64,000 bases of DNA from Symbiodinium natans (taxonomy: Eukaryota; Sar; Dinophyceae; Suessiales; Symbiodiniaceae), in the NCBI GenBank assembly GCA_905221605.1, contig CAJNDS010000779.1, positions 456,501 through 520,500 on the forward strand. The letters run 5' to 3'. The notes beneath the pieces are model-generated. The model saw only the letters and a list, made by a program, of their open reading frames with translations, was not told the origin of the DNA and made no database searches. Shown one piece after another: positions 1-10,940 of this stretch (position 1 is its first letter; each line of letters opens with the position of its first letter). The position numbers were made by a program, and so were the translations under genes.

Positions 1-842
1 GCCCTGCCTAGGGCACAGTTCTCCTTGTTAGAAACACAAAACACGGTGACCTTGTGCTTCTGGATTTCTGGATCGTCGAGGGGCTCCAGCCACCAGGGGA
101 CCGGAAACTGCCCCAACAGTTCGGCCCTAACATAAAAAGCAGGGCTTGGCCCTTCTAGTGGGGCCAACGCCGGACGCCACTGTACTGACGTGGGAAGTTG
201 ATGCGTCGGCCCGAAGCCCGAACATAAGATGCAAGGCTACGTCATCCCCCACGAGCACCTGGGGTGGGAAAGGTTAAGCAACTCCCCAAGATGCTCCAAG
301 TCGTGGCTGTTGGGCGAAGATCCGTCCGCTGTGCGTGCCGCCCCTCCCTGGGTGTTTTGGGGTCACCCGCCGCGGTGCCAGAAGGCCTTTTTGCATAAGG
401 ACTTGTGCCCTAAAACCCAAACCCGACATCCTAAAGACCGCATGTCTCGTCTTTTCCTGAAACTGAACCAGATTCTAAATGGTATACCAAGGGAACCTCA
501 ACTGGCCAAGCCACGTCGGAGTGGGCGCAATCCATGCCCGAGACGCACCACTTCCCATGATGCTTGTCCTCAGCTGGCTTAGGCTCCAGGGCTGGGGCTG
601 TTTGGTTTTGACGGCTTAGGGTCCAGGGCTTATATGCCTTTATGGGCTTATAGGGCTTAGGGTTTCCGTTTGTACTTTCCCCCTCAGCTCAAAGAAATGG
701 CTTTAAGTGTGCTTTCCTTGAAGACCGGAATACACCAAGCCAAAGGATCCGGCGTGAAGCGAACTCGGTGTTCTCAAAAAATGAGTCTAAGAAGAAACAC
801 ACTGTAGGGCTGTAGGGTTTAAGGCTGTGGGTTTGGGGTAGG
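1..842. other. Gene-poor sequence with telomere-like motifs
   Basis: No reading frame here resembles a protein family. The stretch near 590-670 carries degenerate copies of a TTTAGGG-like motif (gcttagggtccagggcttat and similar), which recur through the whole window. I see no RNA gene or promoter signal. Confidence 0.6.
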
Positions 843-969
843 GGATCAACAAAAATTATTTGGGATCAAAAAATAATTTATGTATAGGCGGATCAAAAAA
901 ACTTATTTGGGATCAAAAAAATAATTTACTGAAGGCTGCGAAGGCCTGTCGCAAGCAGAGCGGAGGCTG

Positions 970-1258
970 TAAACGCTCAGAAATGCAGCATTTCTGGCCG
1001 TTTGCAAGCTCTAAATACCGAAACAAAACAGCATTTATGCCGGAACTACTGAAAATAGCAGCATTTCTGAGTTCCAGAGAGGCTGCAGATACTGTATATA
1101 GCAGCAGTTCTGCGCTTTCAGAGGCTGGAAATACTGTACCCTGCAGCATTTCTGAATTTCCAAAGGCTGCAAATACTCTAAATAACAGCATTTTCTGCGC
1201 TTTCAGAGGCTGGAAATACTGTAAATAGCAGCATTTCTGAGTTTCCAGAGGCTGCAAA
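970..1258. repeat. Tandem repeat of GCAGCATTTCTG units
   Basis: Imperfect units of roughly 55-60 bases combine AGCAGCATTTCTGAG with CAGAGGCTGGAAATACTGTA. They are seen at about 985, 1060, 1145, 1185 and 1230. Frames running through the repeat are repetitive and show no protein-like composition, so it is treated as a minisatellite. Confidence 0.6.
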
Positions 1259-1334
1259 TCAATGCTGGCATCTTGGCATTTGAAGCTTCAAAAAATGCGT
1301 ATACTCTGAAGCAAGCCAGAACGATTTAAGAAAA

Positions 1335-1510
1335 AAAGCGGGGGGTTGGGGGGGGGGGTCGCCCCCCCCCCCCCCCCCCCCCCCCCCTCCATGCGCAAAC
1401 CCATGCTCGCATCGTGGTTTCGGGAAATATGCTGAAGCCACCTGGCACGACCTCAGAATATAGCGGGGGGGGGGGGGGGGGGGGCCCCCCCCCCCCCCCC
1501 CCCCCCATTT
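1335..1510. repeat. Two poly-G/poly-C hairpins in a diverged tandem unit
   Basis: Around 1340-1387 a G run is followed at once by a C run, and the same arrangement occurs at 1464-1506, so each could fold on itself. Each is followed by similar sequence (cccatgctcgcatcgtgg and cacaatgctcgcataatggg, then ctggcacgac), so the hairpin is part of a duplicated unit of about 120 bases. Homopolymer lengths may be assembly-sensitive. Confidence 0.6.
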
Positions 1511-1555
1511 GCAAACACAATGCTCGCATAATGGGTTTTGAAGCAAGCTGGCACG

Positions 1556-1848
1556 ACTTCTTCCTTGCTTTCTTTCCTGTGTTATTTCTTTCTTTTTTCT
1601 TTCTTTGTTTCTTGATTTCTTCCTTCCTTCCTTCTTTGCTTCCTTGCTTCCTTGCTTGCTTCCTTGCTTGCTTCCTTGCTTGCTTCCTTGCTTCCTTCCT
1701 TCCGTCCCTGCTTCCTTCCTGCCTTCCTTCCTTCCTTCAATCCTGCCGTCCTTCCGCCCTTCCGCCCTTCCTTCCTTCCCTCCTTCCCTCCCTACCTCCT
1801 TCTCTCCCTCCCTCCCTCCTCTCTCCCCTTCCCTCTCTCCGTCGGAAG
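1556..1848 (+). repeat. Polypyrimidine CTTC/CTTG tract
   Basis: Nearly 300 bases of pyrimidines with interspersed G, built from CTTC, CTTG and CCCT units. Leu/Pro/Ser-rich frames read across it are artefacts of composition. Confidence 0.75.
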
Positions 1849-1945
1849 AACAGAATAAATTATTTCTTGATCCTAAATAAATGATCTTTTGATCCTAAAT
1901 AAATTTAGTTTTTTTGATCCTAAATATTTGTTTTTTTGATCCGCA

Positions 1946-2904
1946 TTCCCCCCGTGGGTTTGGGGACAGCATGTGCCAAGCGGTTTCATCCATAGACAAG
2001 CAACCGCAAAAGAACAAAAGTCTGCCGGGAATTCGCATCATGGCTGGGAAACACTTTGAGCACCCACCCGAGCTGGACCCCCAATTTTGTCAACCTCACC
2101 CAAACAACAAACAGCACCAAGCCCACGCAAATCCATCCCGAAATACCGACTTCGTAGCCTCAAACCTGCATTCCAGCATCGCCGAGGCACATAACTCAGC
2201 GTCTTGTCCGCGCCATGACCCGGCCGGAAGCTCCTCCCCGGGAAAGCTCTTTCTTCTAAGCAAATGCTTTTCATGATTCATGTGCTACCTGATTGCCGAT
2301 GCCACCGCTGCCAAAATCACTACCTGCAAGCTTTTTAACCGTCCAGATCAACTTGGGAGTGGGCACGTCCTGGGTAGCTGCCTGTGCTTTTGGTCACTGC
2401 TGCAGCTCTTGTTCAGTACTATGCCTTCTGCTCGAAGTCTGTAACTCGCCTGGATTATTGAGCATGGCCCCTTGTGCAAGGATTAACACGTTCATGTGCA
2501 AACCCTATAACTCTCTCGAGGCGGAGTCGTAAGCAACAGGGCATGCCTCTGACACTGCCATGGGCACAGAAACCTGCAGCTGCGAAGCAAGCTCCTTTCC
2601 TTCCCAAGCCACTTCAGGAGGTGCTGCGTAGCTGGTGAAGCTGCAGTGGGAGGTGCAGCAGGTAAAGATAGCTGAAGCAATCCTTGAGCATAATTGACCC
2701 TCGTAGGGGACCGAGTAATACTGGAGCGACCAGCAGAGTCATCACAAGAGCAGTCTTGAGGGAGAAAGGACGCAGCAAATGGCCGTCTGAAAGGCATATC
2801 TCGTTTCAAAGCATGTACTATGTAGGTATGCAGGCAGGTGTGGGTTTGAGGGCTGTTGTTGCCGCTGCTATAGCTCCTCGCGCTCCTGCAAGTTCAGCTT
2901 TTGC
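1946..2904. other. No recognisable gene
   Basis: Several short frames exist on both strands, but none has a recognisable domain or conserved-looking composition. Base composition is ordinary and there is no tandem structure. I see nothing further here. Confidence 0.5.
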
Positions 2905-3108
2905 TACTTCTGCCGCGGCCGCGGCCGCGGCCGCTGCCGCAGCCGCCGCTGCCGCCGCCGTGGCCGCCGCCGCAGCCGCAGCCGCCGCCGCCGCGGCCGC
3001 GCCGCCGCCGCCCCCCGCGCCCGCTGCCGCCGCCGCCGCCGCCCGCTGCCGCCGCTGCCGTCGCCGCTGCTGCTGCTGCTGCTGCTGCTGCGGCGCCGCT
3101 GCTGCTAC
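2905..3108. repeat. GCC/GCT trinucleotide array
   Basis: The tract has imperfect GCC/GCG units to about 3065, followed by about seven GCT units. It includes several overlapping GCGGCCGC sites. Poly-Ala, poly-Pro, poly-Gly and poly-Arg frames come from the repeat in different phases. A small Ala-rich exon cannot be excluded but has no support from flanking sequence. Confidence 0.7.
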
Positions 3109-5030
3109 TAGCAACACCACTGCCACCAGCACCTCCCACTGCAAACCCGCCCTGCCTTCACTCCTAGAGAAAGCGACAGAATTCCTAAATCCAAAGCCAG
3201 GAACATAGAGACAGGAGGCTATAGTGCTTCGGGGACCACAGCTGCACCATAAATCCTTAGTCACCTCAACTAAGACCCGCAAGTTTCAAAGCCGTCTTCG
3301 AAGGGCCATGCAAGGCATAGTGGGCTGACAGTCAAGAGTCAGGAGTTGAGGCTGCAGGATTGCGGGACGAGGGTTTAGAATCTACGGAGGGCTTTGAATT
3401 CATGAAGCCGAACAAGTTCTCTGATCCTCCTCTGCGAAAACGACATCCGGCCACTGTCGTCTCGGGTGCTGGGGCAATAGACACCTTCCGGCGCACCAGG
3501 CCCCGAGCCCGAAGGTTTAGCCACAAACCCATAAGTTCCCATAAGATCCCATAAGCCTCCAACACATCCAACCCACACCCCAAAAGGGGCAACCCGACGG
3601 AGCCCAAGAAAGGACGCAACCTTATAACTCATGAGCCCCAGAAGGGTTCGGAGGATCCTGATAGGAGCCATAAGATGATCCCTATACAGAAGCCCTTGTC
3701 ACTACTCAAAAACGGATGTAGCGCCCTTGGGAATGGTGATGGATAGCCTCCACCCCAGCCTTATGAAAATCTTCTAAATAGCTGCCAAGCCAGCCACAGG
3801 AAGCTGTCAGCGCCCCTGAAATCCCCCGAAATATCCTTTACGAACCTGTAGTAGCGCTGGCCAAGAACACCAAAACCGAAGCAACAAAAGCATTCTCAAC
3901 GCCCTAAATTCAACCCTAACTTTCCGAAACCGGCACCCTAAACTTTCTGAATACATCCTTTACGACCTACGCCGCTACGCCCTGCGAGCCCTAACCAGCA
4001 GAGAAGCCTGAAGACTTCGTCTAGAGCCAGAGTTTTGGTTGCTTTTACATATCTGGGGAACCCTAAAGGGAAAACATCTGCTAATGATCCCTAAACCCAG
4101 CTGGGCCTTGCCTTCCCAGCCCTCTGCCATGTCCTCGTCGAAGGCGCGCTTCGACCCGGACAAATAAGGGAAGATGGAGACCGGAACGCGGCTGATTTGG
4201 CAGCACTCCTCGGGGCTTTGGGGTTTGGGGTTTAGGCGGGCCTCTGACTTGGGCTTGTAAGTCCAAGGTTTTTGAAACCCAAGTAACCCCACCCCAATAA
4301 CAACAACAAAGACTGAAACCCGTATCCGTAATTATTGAGATGCCGGGCTGGGGGTTTAGGGGAAATTCCTTGGGTGTGGCCCATCTCTTGTTAGGAGCTT
4401 GATTCACTTTTGTGGGGATCAAAGCGAGGCACATCAACAAAATAAATTACTGTCTCACGTGATGGGATCTGGACATACCTAAGGATGGGGGGTGAGGGTG
4501 GGTTGGGGTGTTGTTAGAGGCCTTCAGCATATACGAGCTGCATAAAGGTTCCGCAGGGCTCCATAAGGGTTCTAGAAGGGCTTAGGGTTGCCTGACATAA
4601 GGGATCGCGAGCCTCATCGGCATTTCGGACTTGGGGCATGTGGGAGATTGTGTTCGGAGCATACAATAGACAAGGCGTTCGACAACGCACAACAACAAAC
4701 CGGTACTCTACCGCAGTATGATTGAGACAAACCACAACCCCTCAAAAGTAACGGACCACTAAACTCTAAACTGTAAACCCTACTACCCTAAACCGTCAAA
4801 GCCTAAACCCCGAACACCCCGACCCTGAATCCTAAGGCTGAAGGGTGTACGTGGGAACTTCTGGGATGACGTCGGGGGGAGGCCGGGTATGCCCAAACTC
4901 CCACGCCCCCAAACAGAAGCCCCAAACTCATAAACTTAGGACTTAGGGTTCGGGGTTGAGGGTATTTAGGGCGGTTCCTGGGGCTTAGGATTCAAGGTAT
5001 GGGGTCGAGGCTTGGTCGGGTTCGTATGAG
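3109..5030. other. Gene-poor sequence with CCCTAAA-like motifs
   Basis: Degenerate CCCTAAACC motifs recur at about 3895-3960, 4750-4830 and 4925-4990. No reading frame of note, no tandem repeat longer than a few units, and no RNA gene were seen. Confidence 0.55.
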
Positions 5031-5790
5031 AAGGATGCATTTTGGGGCGTTTAAGGCAATCCGAATCGCGGAAAATGCGTTTTCATACCGAATCCCAAAG
5101 AGCATATTCCAAAAATGCATATCCCAAAACTGCAAAATTGCAGGTTGCATGTGAAAAAATGCATGTTCTGACTCCCCCTCCCCCCCTTCCCCCCCTCCCT
5201 CTTTCTGCCCCCCCTCCCCCCCCTCCCTCCCTCTCACCCCCCCCCCCTCTCCCCCCCCCAGCTCCCCCCCCCTCCCCCCCCCCCCCCCCCCCCCCCCCCC
5301 TCTGCCCCTCTCCCACCTCTCCCCCCCCCCTGAATAATAATGTCGAACCCCCCCCCACCCCTTTCCCCACCCGCCGCCCCACCCCCCTCGCCTGCCCCAT
5401 GGTGGGCCGTCACCAGCACGCATTTTTGGACATGTGGTTTTGAGACATACGTTTTCGGATATGATTCTTTGGACATATGCTTTTTTGAATATGCATTTTG
5501 GAACGTGCATTGTGGGAGAACTGTGCATTTTTGGACATGCATTCTCGGACTCCCAACAATGCATGTCCGAAAATGAAAACCCGAAAGTCTGATTCGGATA
5601 TGCATGTGTGGGCATGGCACGCTTGGATATACATTTGTGGACATGCATTTCGGGATATGCATTTGGGGAACAATGCATCTTTGGACTTGCAATTTTGGAC
5701 ATGCATTTTTGGAAGTTTTTGGATGTACATTTTTGGAACATGCACTTTTGGACATGCATTTTGGGGTTTGGATGCGCATTTTCCGGCTTT
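5031..5790. repeat. Inverted ATGCAT-rich arms around a C/T tract
   Basis: The left arm (5031-5160) has units such as aaaatgcatatcccaaaac. The right arm (about 5415-5780) has many units of the opposite sense, ttttggacatgca or ttgggatatgcat, at roughly 13-20 base spacing. Between them lies a C/CT-rich tract at 5172-5400. The inverted arrangement resembles the fold-back structure at 843-1945, though the arms are unequal in length. No gene is supported. Confidence 0.55.
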
Positions 5791-6399
5791 GACCTTACAG
5801 TAATCACCCATGAGTCTCGTAAAGTTTAGGGCTCGCAGCTACTCCATTCGACTGCGACCCAGCAATGATCGTCCAAGTAGCGTAGCGCAAGCGGATCCAG
5901 GTGCCTGCGATTGATTGAAGCTCTCGTGGGACAAGCTGACTTCTAGGACTTCTAGGCCCCTCAAACCCCCGAAAGCTGCAATCCTCAACTTGCAAATCCT
6001 AAACCTTACGTAGGCCCCCATCCCCTACACTCTAAACCCCTGAAGCCCACACCCTCAACCACAACCCCAAGCCCACCAATTCCCGGCCTTGCTCTCTCTT
6101 TTTCATTTTTTTTGTTTTGGGGGGGGGGGGGGGGGAGGAGAAGGGTTCAAGTCTACGGTTTAAGGTTCAGTTTCTGGCGGGTCTGGGGTTCAGCCGAGTT
6201 TTAAGTTTAGGGTTTAGGGTTCAGGCTCATATTGAGGGCTCACAGAGTGCAGGATTCCTCTTTGTAATTGGGGGCTAGTTTGATTAAACTAGTCAAAAAT
6301 GAAAAGTTGAAAGCGAACACAGAGTTAGTTAAATTTAAGTATTTATCCCCTTCTAATTCGAATAGCTGTAGCTATAATAAGATTCTAATATATTAAACT
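5791..6399. other. No gene; poly-G run and telomere-like motifs
   Basis: A pure G run occurs at 6119-6135, followed by telomere-like TTTAGGG variants at about 6205-6220. Nothing else was recognised. Confidence 0.5.
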
Positions 6400-6745
6400 C
6401 TAGTAATCCGAGGGGTAAACGTGTACAATTAGGAGATGCTGCATTGTGTTGTTTACACAGTTAACAGTGAAATTAGCCCTCACAACAATACTAATCTGAA
6501 GGGCAGACTGGCACAACTAGCTACCTTTGTTTCAGCAATAGGTGCTTTGTTAGTGCACTTAGCCCTTAAATAGATCAGCCTTCCTCCGCGCGACACTGCT
6601 AATCTGAGTGGCAGACTTGTATACATGGTGGTCAGTACATTTGTTGCTTATGACAAGTACAGGTAGTTCAGTTCGTGCAATTCGCCCTTAAACAGAAGAA
6701 TATGTTTTCCTCATTGCACTTCTAATCTGAGGGGCAGACTTGTAT
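6400..6745. repeat. Diverged tandem repeat, about 85-125 base unit
   Basis: The segment CTAATCTGAGGGGCAGACTT recurs in variant form at about 6403, 6489, 6598 and 6723. It is accompanied by ttagcccttaaatagatcag-like sequence at about 6560 and a variant at about 6685. Four diverged copies are supported; no coding content. Confidence 0.6.
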
Positions 6746-7706
6746 AACCGATGGCTACAGACTGCATGCGAGGCTGCAACTCGCAATCGCATTCATAGAT
6801 TTGTCGAGGGCGGCAGGCACGGGGTCGGGACGGCGGACCGCAAAACCAAAAGAAAACGACCCAAACAAAGGAGGCCTATCTCCTGGACCCTGAAGACTAG
6901 TCACGACAGTTGTGTGGTTTTGCATCTTCGTTTTTGTTGGGGGGTCTTGGCCACTTGCGGTGATACCTGTTATAACAATTCCGGGTACAAAACCTAAACT
7001 GCAGCAAAACAAACAGTTGCAGCACTGTTCCCCGGACCCGGACTAGTCCTCATTTTATGACTTTGCTTGCAGTTGTTTCGGCGGGCTTGTTGGTCCAAGG
7101 GCGACCGCTTCCCTTATTGCCCACACCGCGGCATGCATAACCGCAGGGCGAAAGTGGCCGCTTGGAAGCACCAAGCTTCAGGCACGACTTGATAGGACAT
7201 TACTTCTCAAATGCGCTTCGTCTAGCTTCACGGTGACATCGTCGTATAAGGTAGGCTTAAAGATCGCGAAAGCTTGAAAAGACAACCAGGCGTCCACATA
7301 TCTGAAATGACAAATGGGAACCAATCTGTACTCCCCTCTGGCCTCAAAGTCTATACCCACATAAAGCCTGTAAGGCCCGAAGGAACACTAAACATTACCT
7401 TCGCGATCCCGGAACATTCCCTTCGGTCGTACAGTCCGAACAGCAAGCGGACGCGCCTTTGTCCGATGCCTCCGCTTCCACGCTCTTCCTCGAGGGTCCC
7501 GGGTGCTTTTAAAGGCAGACTAAAGGTTTAGAAAGGTTGAGAATGGTTATATGTGTTGTAGGGTCAAATAATAAGGTATGAGAGGTTTTCACAAGATTTT
7601 ATATTTATAAGGGTTTAGGGCGGTGGATCATGACATTCTTCGCTTTCATCATGGTCGCCAAAGTCATCGCCAGCATCATGATCATCAGCATCACCATCTC
7701 CATGAC

Positions 7707-7746
<40 letters not shown>

Positions 7747-9379
7747 TGTCGTCGTCATCGTCGCCGCAATTCCATAACAAAGCTAGTAATTAGCTGTAAT
7801 GCAGCTGTGAAATGACATGGGCAATCATGCAGCAAACCCAAAATCACGATGTTATTGGGGTTTAGATTTTGAATGTTTTGGGCTCTTCGATTTTAGGGAC
7901 CCCGAACTACCAAACCCGCTGTTGCGCCCTGGATGCAGTCCCAGATTCAGCCCCTCTCCAGGAGGGCAGAACGCTCCCAGCTTTCGCAAGGCCTGCTCGG
8001 GTTTGAGGATTTCGAGTTTCTGGTATCAGGCTTAGGGCTCAAGGTTGCGGGTTAGGGGTTTGATCTGAGAAAGGAATCTTCCACAGGCAGACTTACCTCC
8101 TTTGGACAATGATGATTCTGATTTAGATTCCACTAGTGGCACAGCACTCGTCTTGATGATTTTCATGGTAGCCTAGACTCTAAACCCCAAGCTATTGCCC
8201 GTAGTCAATGCCTCCTTTGTCCCACTCGCTCAGGACGTTTGCCCGTGGGAGCGGTCAAGCAAGACAACTAGTCCGCGCATGTCTAACCAGGACTCGGCTG
8301 TCTGCAGCAATCGGTGAGCAATCCATTCTACTCACTACCACTCCCTCATTAAACTCAAACCGTAGAACTAAACCCCGGCAACTCCAAACTTGAAGCCCAA
8401 GTTTCAGCGTTCCTTAAACAAAAAAGCTATGACCTTGGCATCGACAGCAAGTACCCATTTCTTGATGGAATCCAAGACTACGTACAAACTCTGAACGCGT
8501 CTGCCCAGGGTTTGGGGCTTGGGGTTTCCATTGACGGGCCCTTTGCCCTCTCCTTTAACTTTAGCAGCCATGCCCTGAAAGAGCTCGCTCGACCTTTCCG
8601 TAGGTTTCAGAACGGGGTTTAGGGCCTAAGCTTGGGGTTTAGGTCTTAGGCTGCTTCCTCTGGAACCACACTGAAATTCGCCTTGTTGTGCTCAATGTCT
8701 TCGGACGTAGTCTCCACTTGCTGCGAGAAGTGCGGTGAGCAAGCACCTTGTTTGGTTCTGAGGGTTGGGGAGCTATAAACACATAAACCTTTGAAGCATC
8801 CCTATAAGGGGGGTGGGGGTAGGCTTTAGTGGTTGATGTTGATGCGGCATTGCTGGTCCCAAATGTTTAGAATGCATGGGGATTGTCTTGAAGCTGCCTT
8901 GTGCTACCAAACTCTGCTGGGCTTCAAGACTTGAACAGCAGAACTACCGTGGTTCTGGTCGACAAAATTCCTACAGCCAGAAGGTCTGCGCGAACTTGCA
9001 CAGACACAGAGCACAAAGAGAGAGACTGAGAGAGAGACAAGCCTAACAAATGAAGCCACTGAGGTAGGGTTTGGGGCTTATAGGGTTGTTCATCTTAAGC
9101 CATGAACTAGGCCCGAAACCCCAAGCTGCCGGCCCCAGTCACCCTGCAACCTTCGCGAAACCAACCTACCATTAGCTTGGCGTCGCAGCTCCACATTCAG
9201 CTTGCCAATACATGACCTGCACATATAAATTGTGAGCCCGAAGCCCGAAACGTTAAAACTTGCACCCTCGCGCCATTTGATTAAGTCCGGTCCTAGAACC
9301 CTGATGGAGTGACCAAGACCACGAACCTCGGGGCACAACCTCCAACTCCGACCCCAAAATTCCTAAAACGCCGCCGCCG
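6746..9379. other. Gene-poor sequence with a CAT microsatellite
   Basis: No frame has protein-like features. A (CAT)n run of about 13 units sits at 7705-7745, and its His-rich translation is an artefact. Short telomere-like motifs occur near 8035-8060, 8510-8660 and 9065. Confidence 0.55.
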
Positions 9380-9562
9380 CCCTACCCCCCACCCCACCCC
9401 CAACCCCACCCCACCCCACCCCAACCCCAACCCCCACCCCACCCCACCCCCCCTTCCCCACCCCCGCTTCCCTTCCCCACCCCACCCTCCCCACCACCCC
9501 TTCCCCAACACCCTTCCCCACCACCCCCACCACCCCCCACCACCCCCACCCGCACCCCCACC
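9380..9562 (+). repeat. CCCCA/CCCCT tract (G-rich on minus strand)
   Basis: Units of CCCCACCCC, CCCCAACCCC and CTTCCCCA repeat with few interruptions, so the minus strand has many G4 runs at short spacing, compatible with G-quadruplex folding. Gly/Trp or Pro/His frames across it are compositional. Confidence 0.7.
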
Positions 9563-10579
9563 CCCTCCCGGAGACCGGTGTCTGTATGCACCAGGCCGCA
9601 GCGGGCGCACCACGCTACCACACTGTTTGGGGAAGAAGCGAACATGCGGACTCCCAATTGAGTGTTGCAAGAAATCATGGGCCGATGATCAGGGCAGTCT
9701 AAGCACCAAAGAATAGAATTTTCATTAAATTATATGATGCGGGCCCAGTACCTGCGACCCCGTTGCAGCAGAAAGCCCCTTGCGGCCCCGAGTGGCCCAA
9801 AGAAGCGACGTGGCTGCAGCGATACTTCACCTAGGAGCTTCAGGTTGAGGCGTGAGGGTTTGACAAGCTCATGGTGATGATGTTGGTGATGATGTTGGTG
9901 ATGATGATGGTGATGATGATGGCGATGGTCACTGATAATGATACTGCTGACAATCAGTAGTGCTGGCAATACGAGGAGACAAGCACATTGCAGACCACCT
10001 CGACTCAGAAGAAACACCAGAAGAATCTGCATCTTGGAACAGGCTAAGACCTTTGGAATTCATGGCTTAAGCCTAGAGCCCCCACAAGCCTAAGACCCTA
10101 AACACCCTCAACCAGGAAGTCCCACCTCGCCGCTGGTCTTCTGCACGTAGCTGATGACCTCCAGCAGTGCTGAGACCTAAAGTCCTGGGTCTTAAGCTCG
10201 TGGTTTAGGGTTTAAGGTTTTTGGCTGTCGCAATTCGGGGCTTATGGTTCGGGACCCCGAGTGAGCTTTGTGCCCCGTCGCGGCCTTGGGCGCATGAAAA
10301 GTTCAGGGTTTTAAGTCTTGGGACCTTCAAATGGCCGGATCCTTCGGCGTCTCTAGATCCTACACCCGACAACTTAAGCCTTCACCGACAAGACCGAAAA
10401 GAGAGTCCTAGAACCCAACCCTAAACCCATTTAACCCCGTGAAACCTATACCCCTCAGGCCCTAAACCCTTAAACCCAAGATGATCCCAACGCCCCTTCG
10501 ACCCAAATCCCTATAGGGGTCACCGAACAGATGGCACATGAACTCTTAGCATTCAATATGGCACGCGGGCCAAAACGAT
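9563..10579. other. No gene; short GATGATGTTGGT repeat
   Basis: A (GATGATGTTGGT)-like run is seen at 9868-9925. Telomere-like motifs appear at about 10090-10110 and 10405-10470. No coding evidence. Confidence 0.5.
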
Positions 10580-10940
10580 TGCTCAACGCAAAAAACCGAG
10601 CCGAAGATGGCTCGCAGATGGGGAACTCGATCTGAGAACTCTGTATTGGGGGGGGATGACAGGCCGAAAGTATCGAGAGGCGCGGCACTTTTGGGGGGGT
10701 GTCCCTGATCCTCAACGTCTCGGCATGCCTCCGAAATGCCCTCAAGCTCTTTCAGCCATGAGCCATTTTGGGGTGCAAGGACCGTGCGGGTGTGGGCCTA
10801 GCAAGAAAACGCGTTTTGCACACTAAGATGGCTTTCGAAATTGTCAAATGGGCTCAAAGCCAAAAATCGAGCCTAAGATGGCTCGCAGATGGGGAACTCG
10901 ATCTGAGAACTCTGGATGGGGGGGGGGGGGCTGACAGGCC
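10580..10940. repeat. Direct repeat pair, about 85 bases each
   Basis: Positions 10580-10664 and 10851-10939 share a block containing agatggctcgcagatgggga, then a G run and gacaggcc, with few differences. The spacing is about 272 bases. This looks like a local duplication; no gene is involved. Confidence 0.65.

Larger units (their letters stand above)
843..1945. mobile_element. Fold-back-like element with tandem GGATCAAAA arms
   Basis: The left arm (843-925) holds three to four tandem units starting GGATCAAAAA and ending in ATAATTTA or a similar AT tail. The right arm (1853-1945) holds the reverse complement of the same units (TTTTTGATCCTAAATAAAT). Inverted arms made of short tandem repeats are the structure known from foldback transposons; no transposase is visible. 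The centre contains GCAGCATTTCTGA-type repeats (about 970-1258), G-run/C-run hairpins (1338-1506) and a polypyrimidine tract (1556-1848). The assignment to a mobile element is inference; target duplications were not resolved. Confidence 0.55.

Noticed and set aside
7630-7815. His-rich small protein
   Set aside because: The His run is a (CAT)n microsatellite and the frame has no other feature.
10750-10790. Possible spliced-leader relic (agccattttgg then gcaagg)
   Set aside because: It matches only part of the dinoflagellate spliced leader as I remember it, with a mismatch in the core, and no gene follows. Chance similarity is likely.
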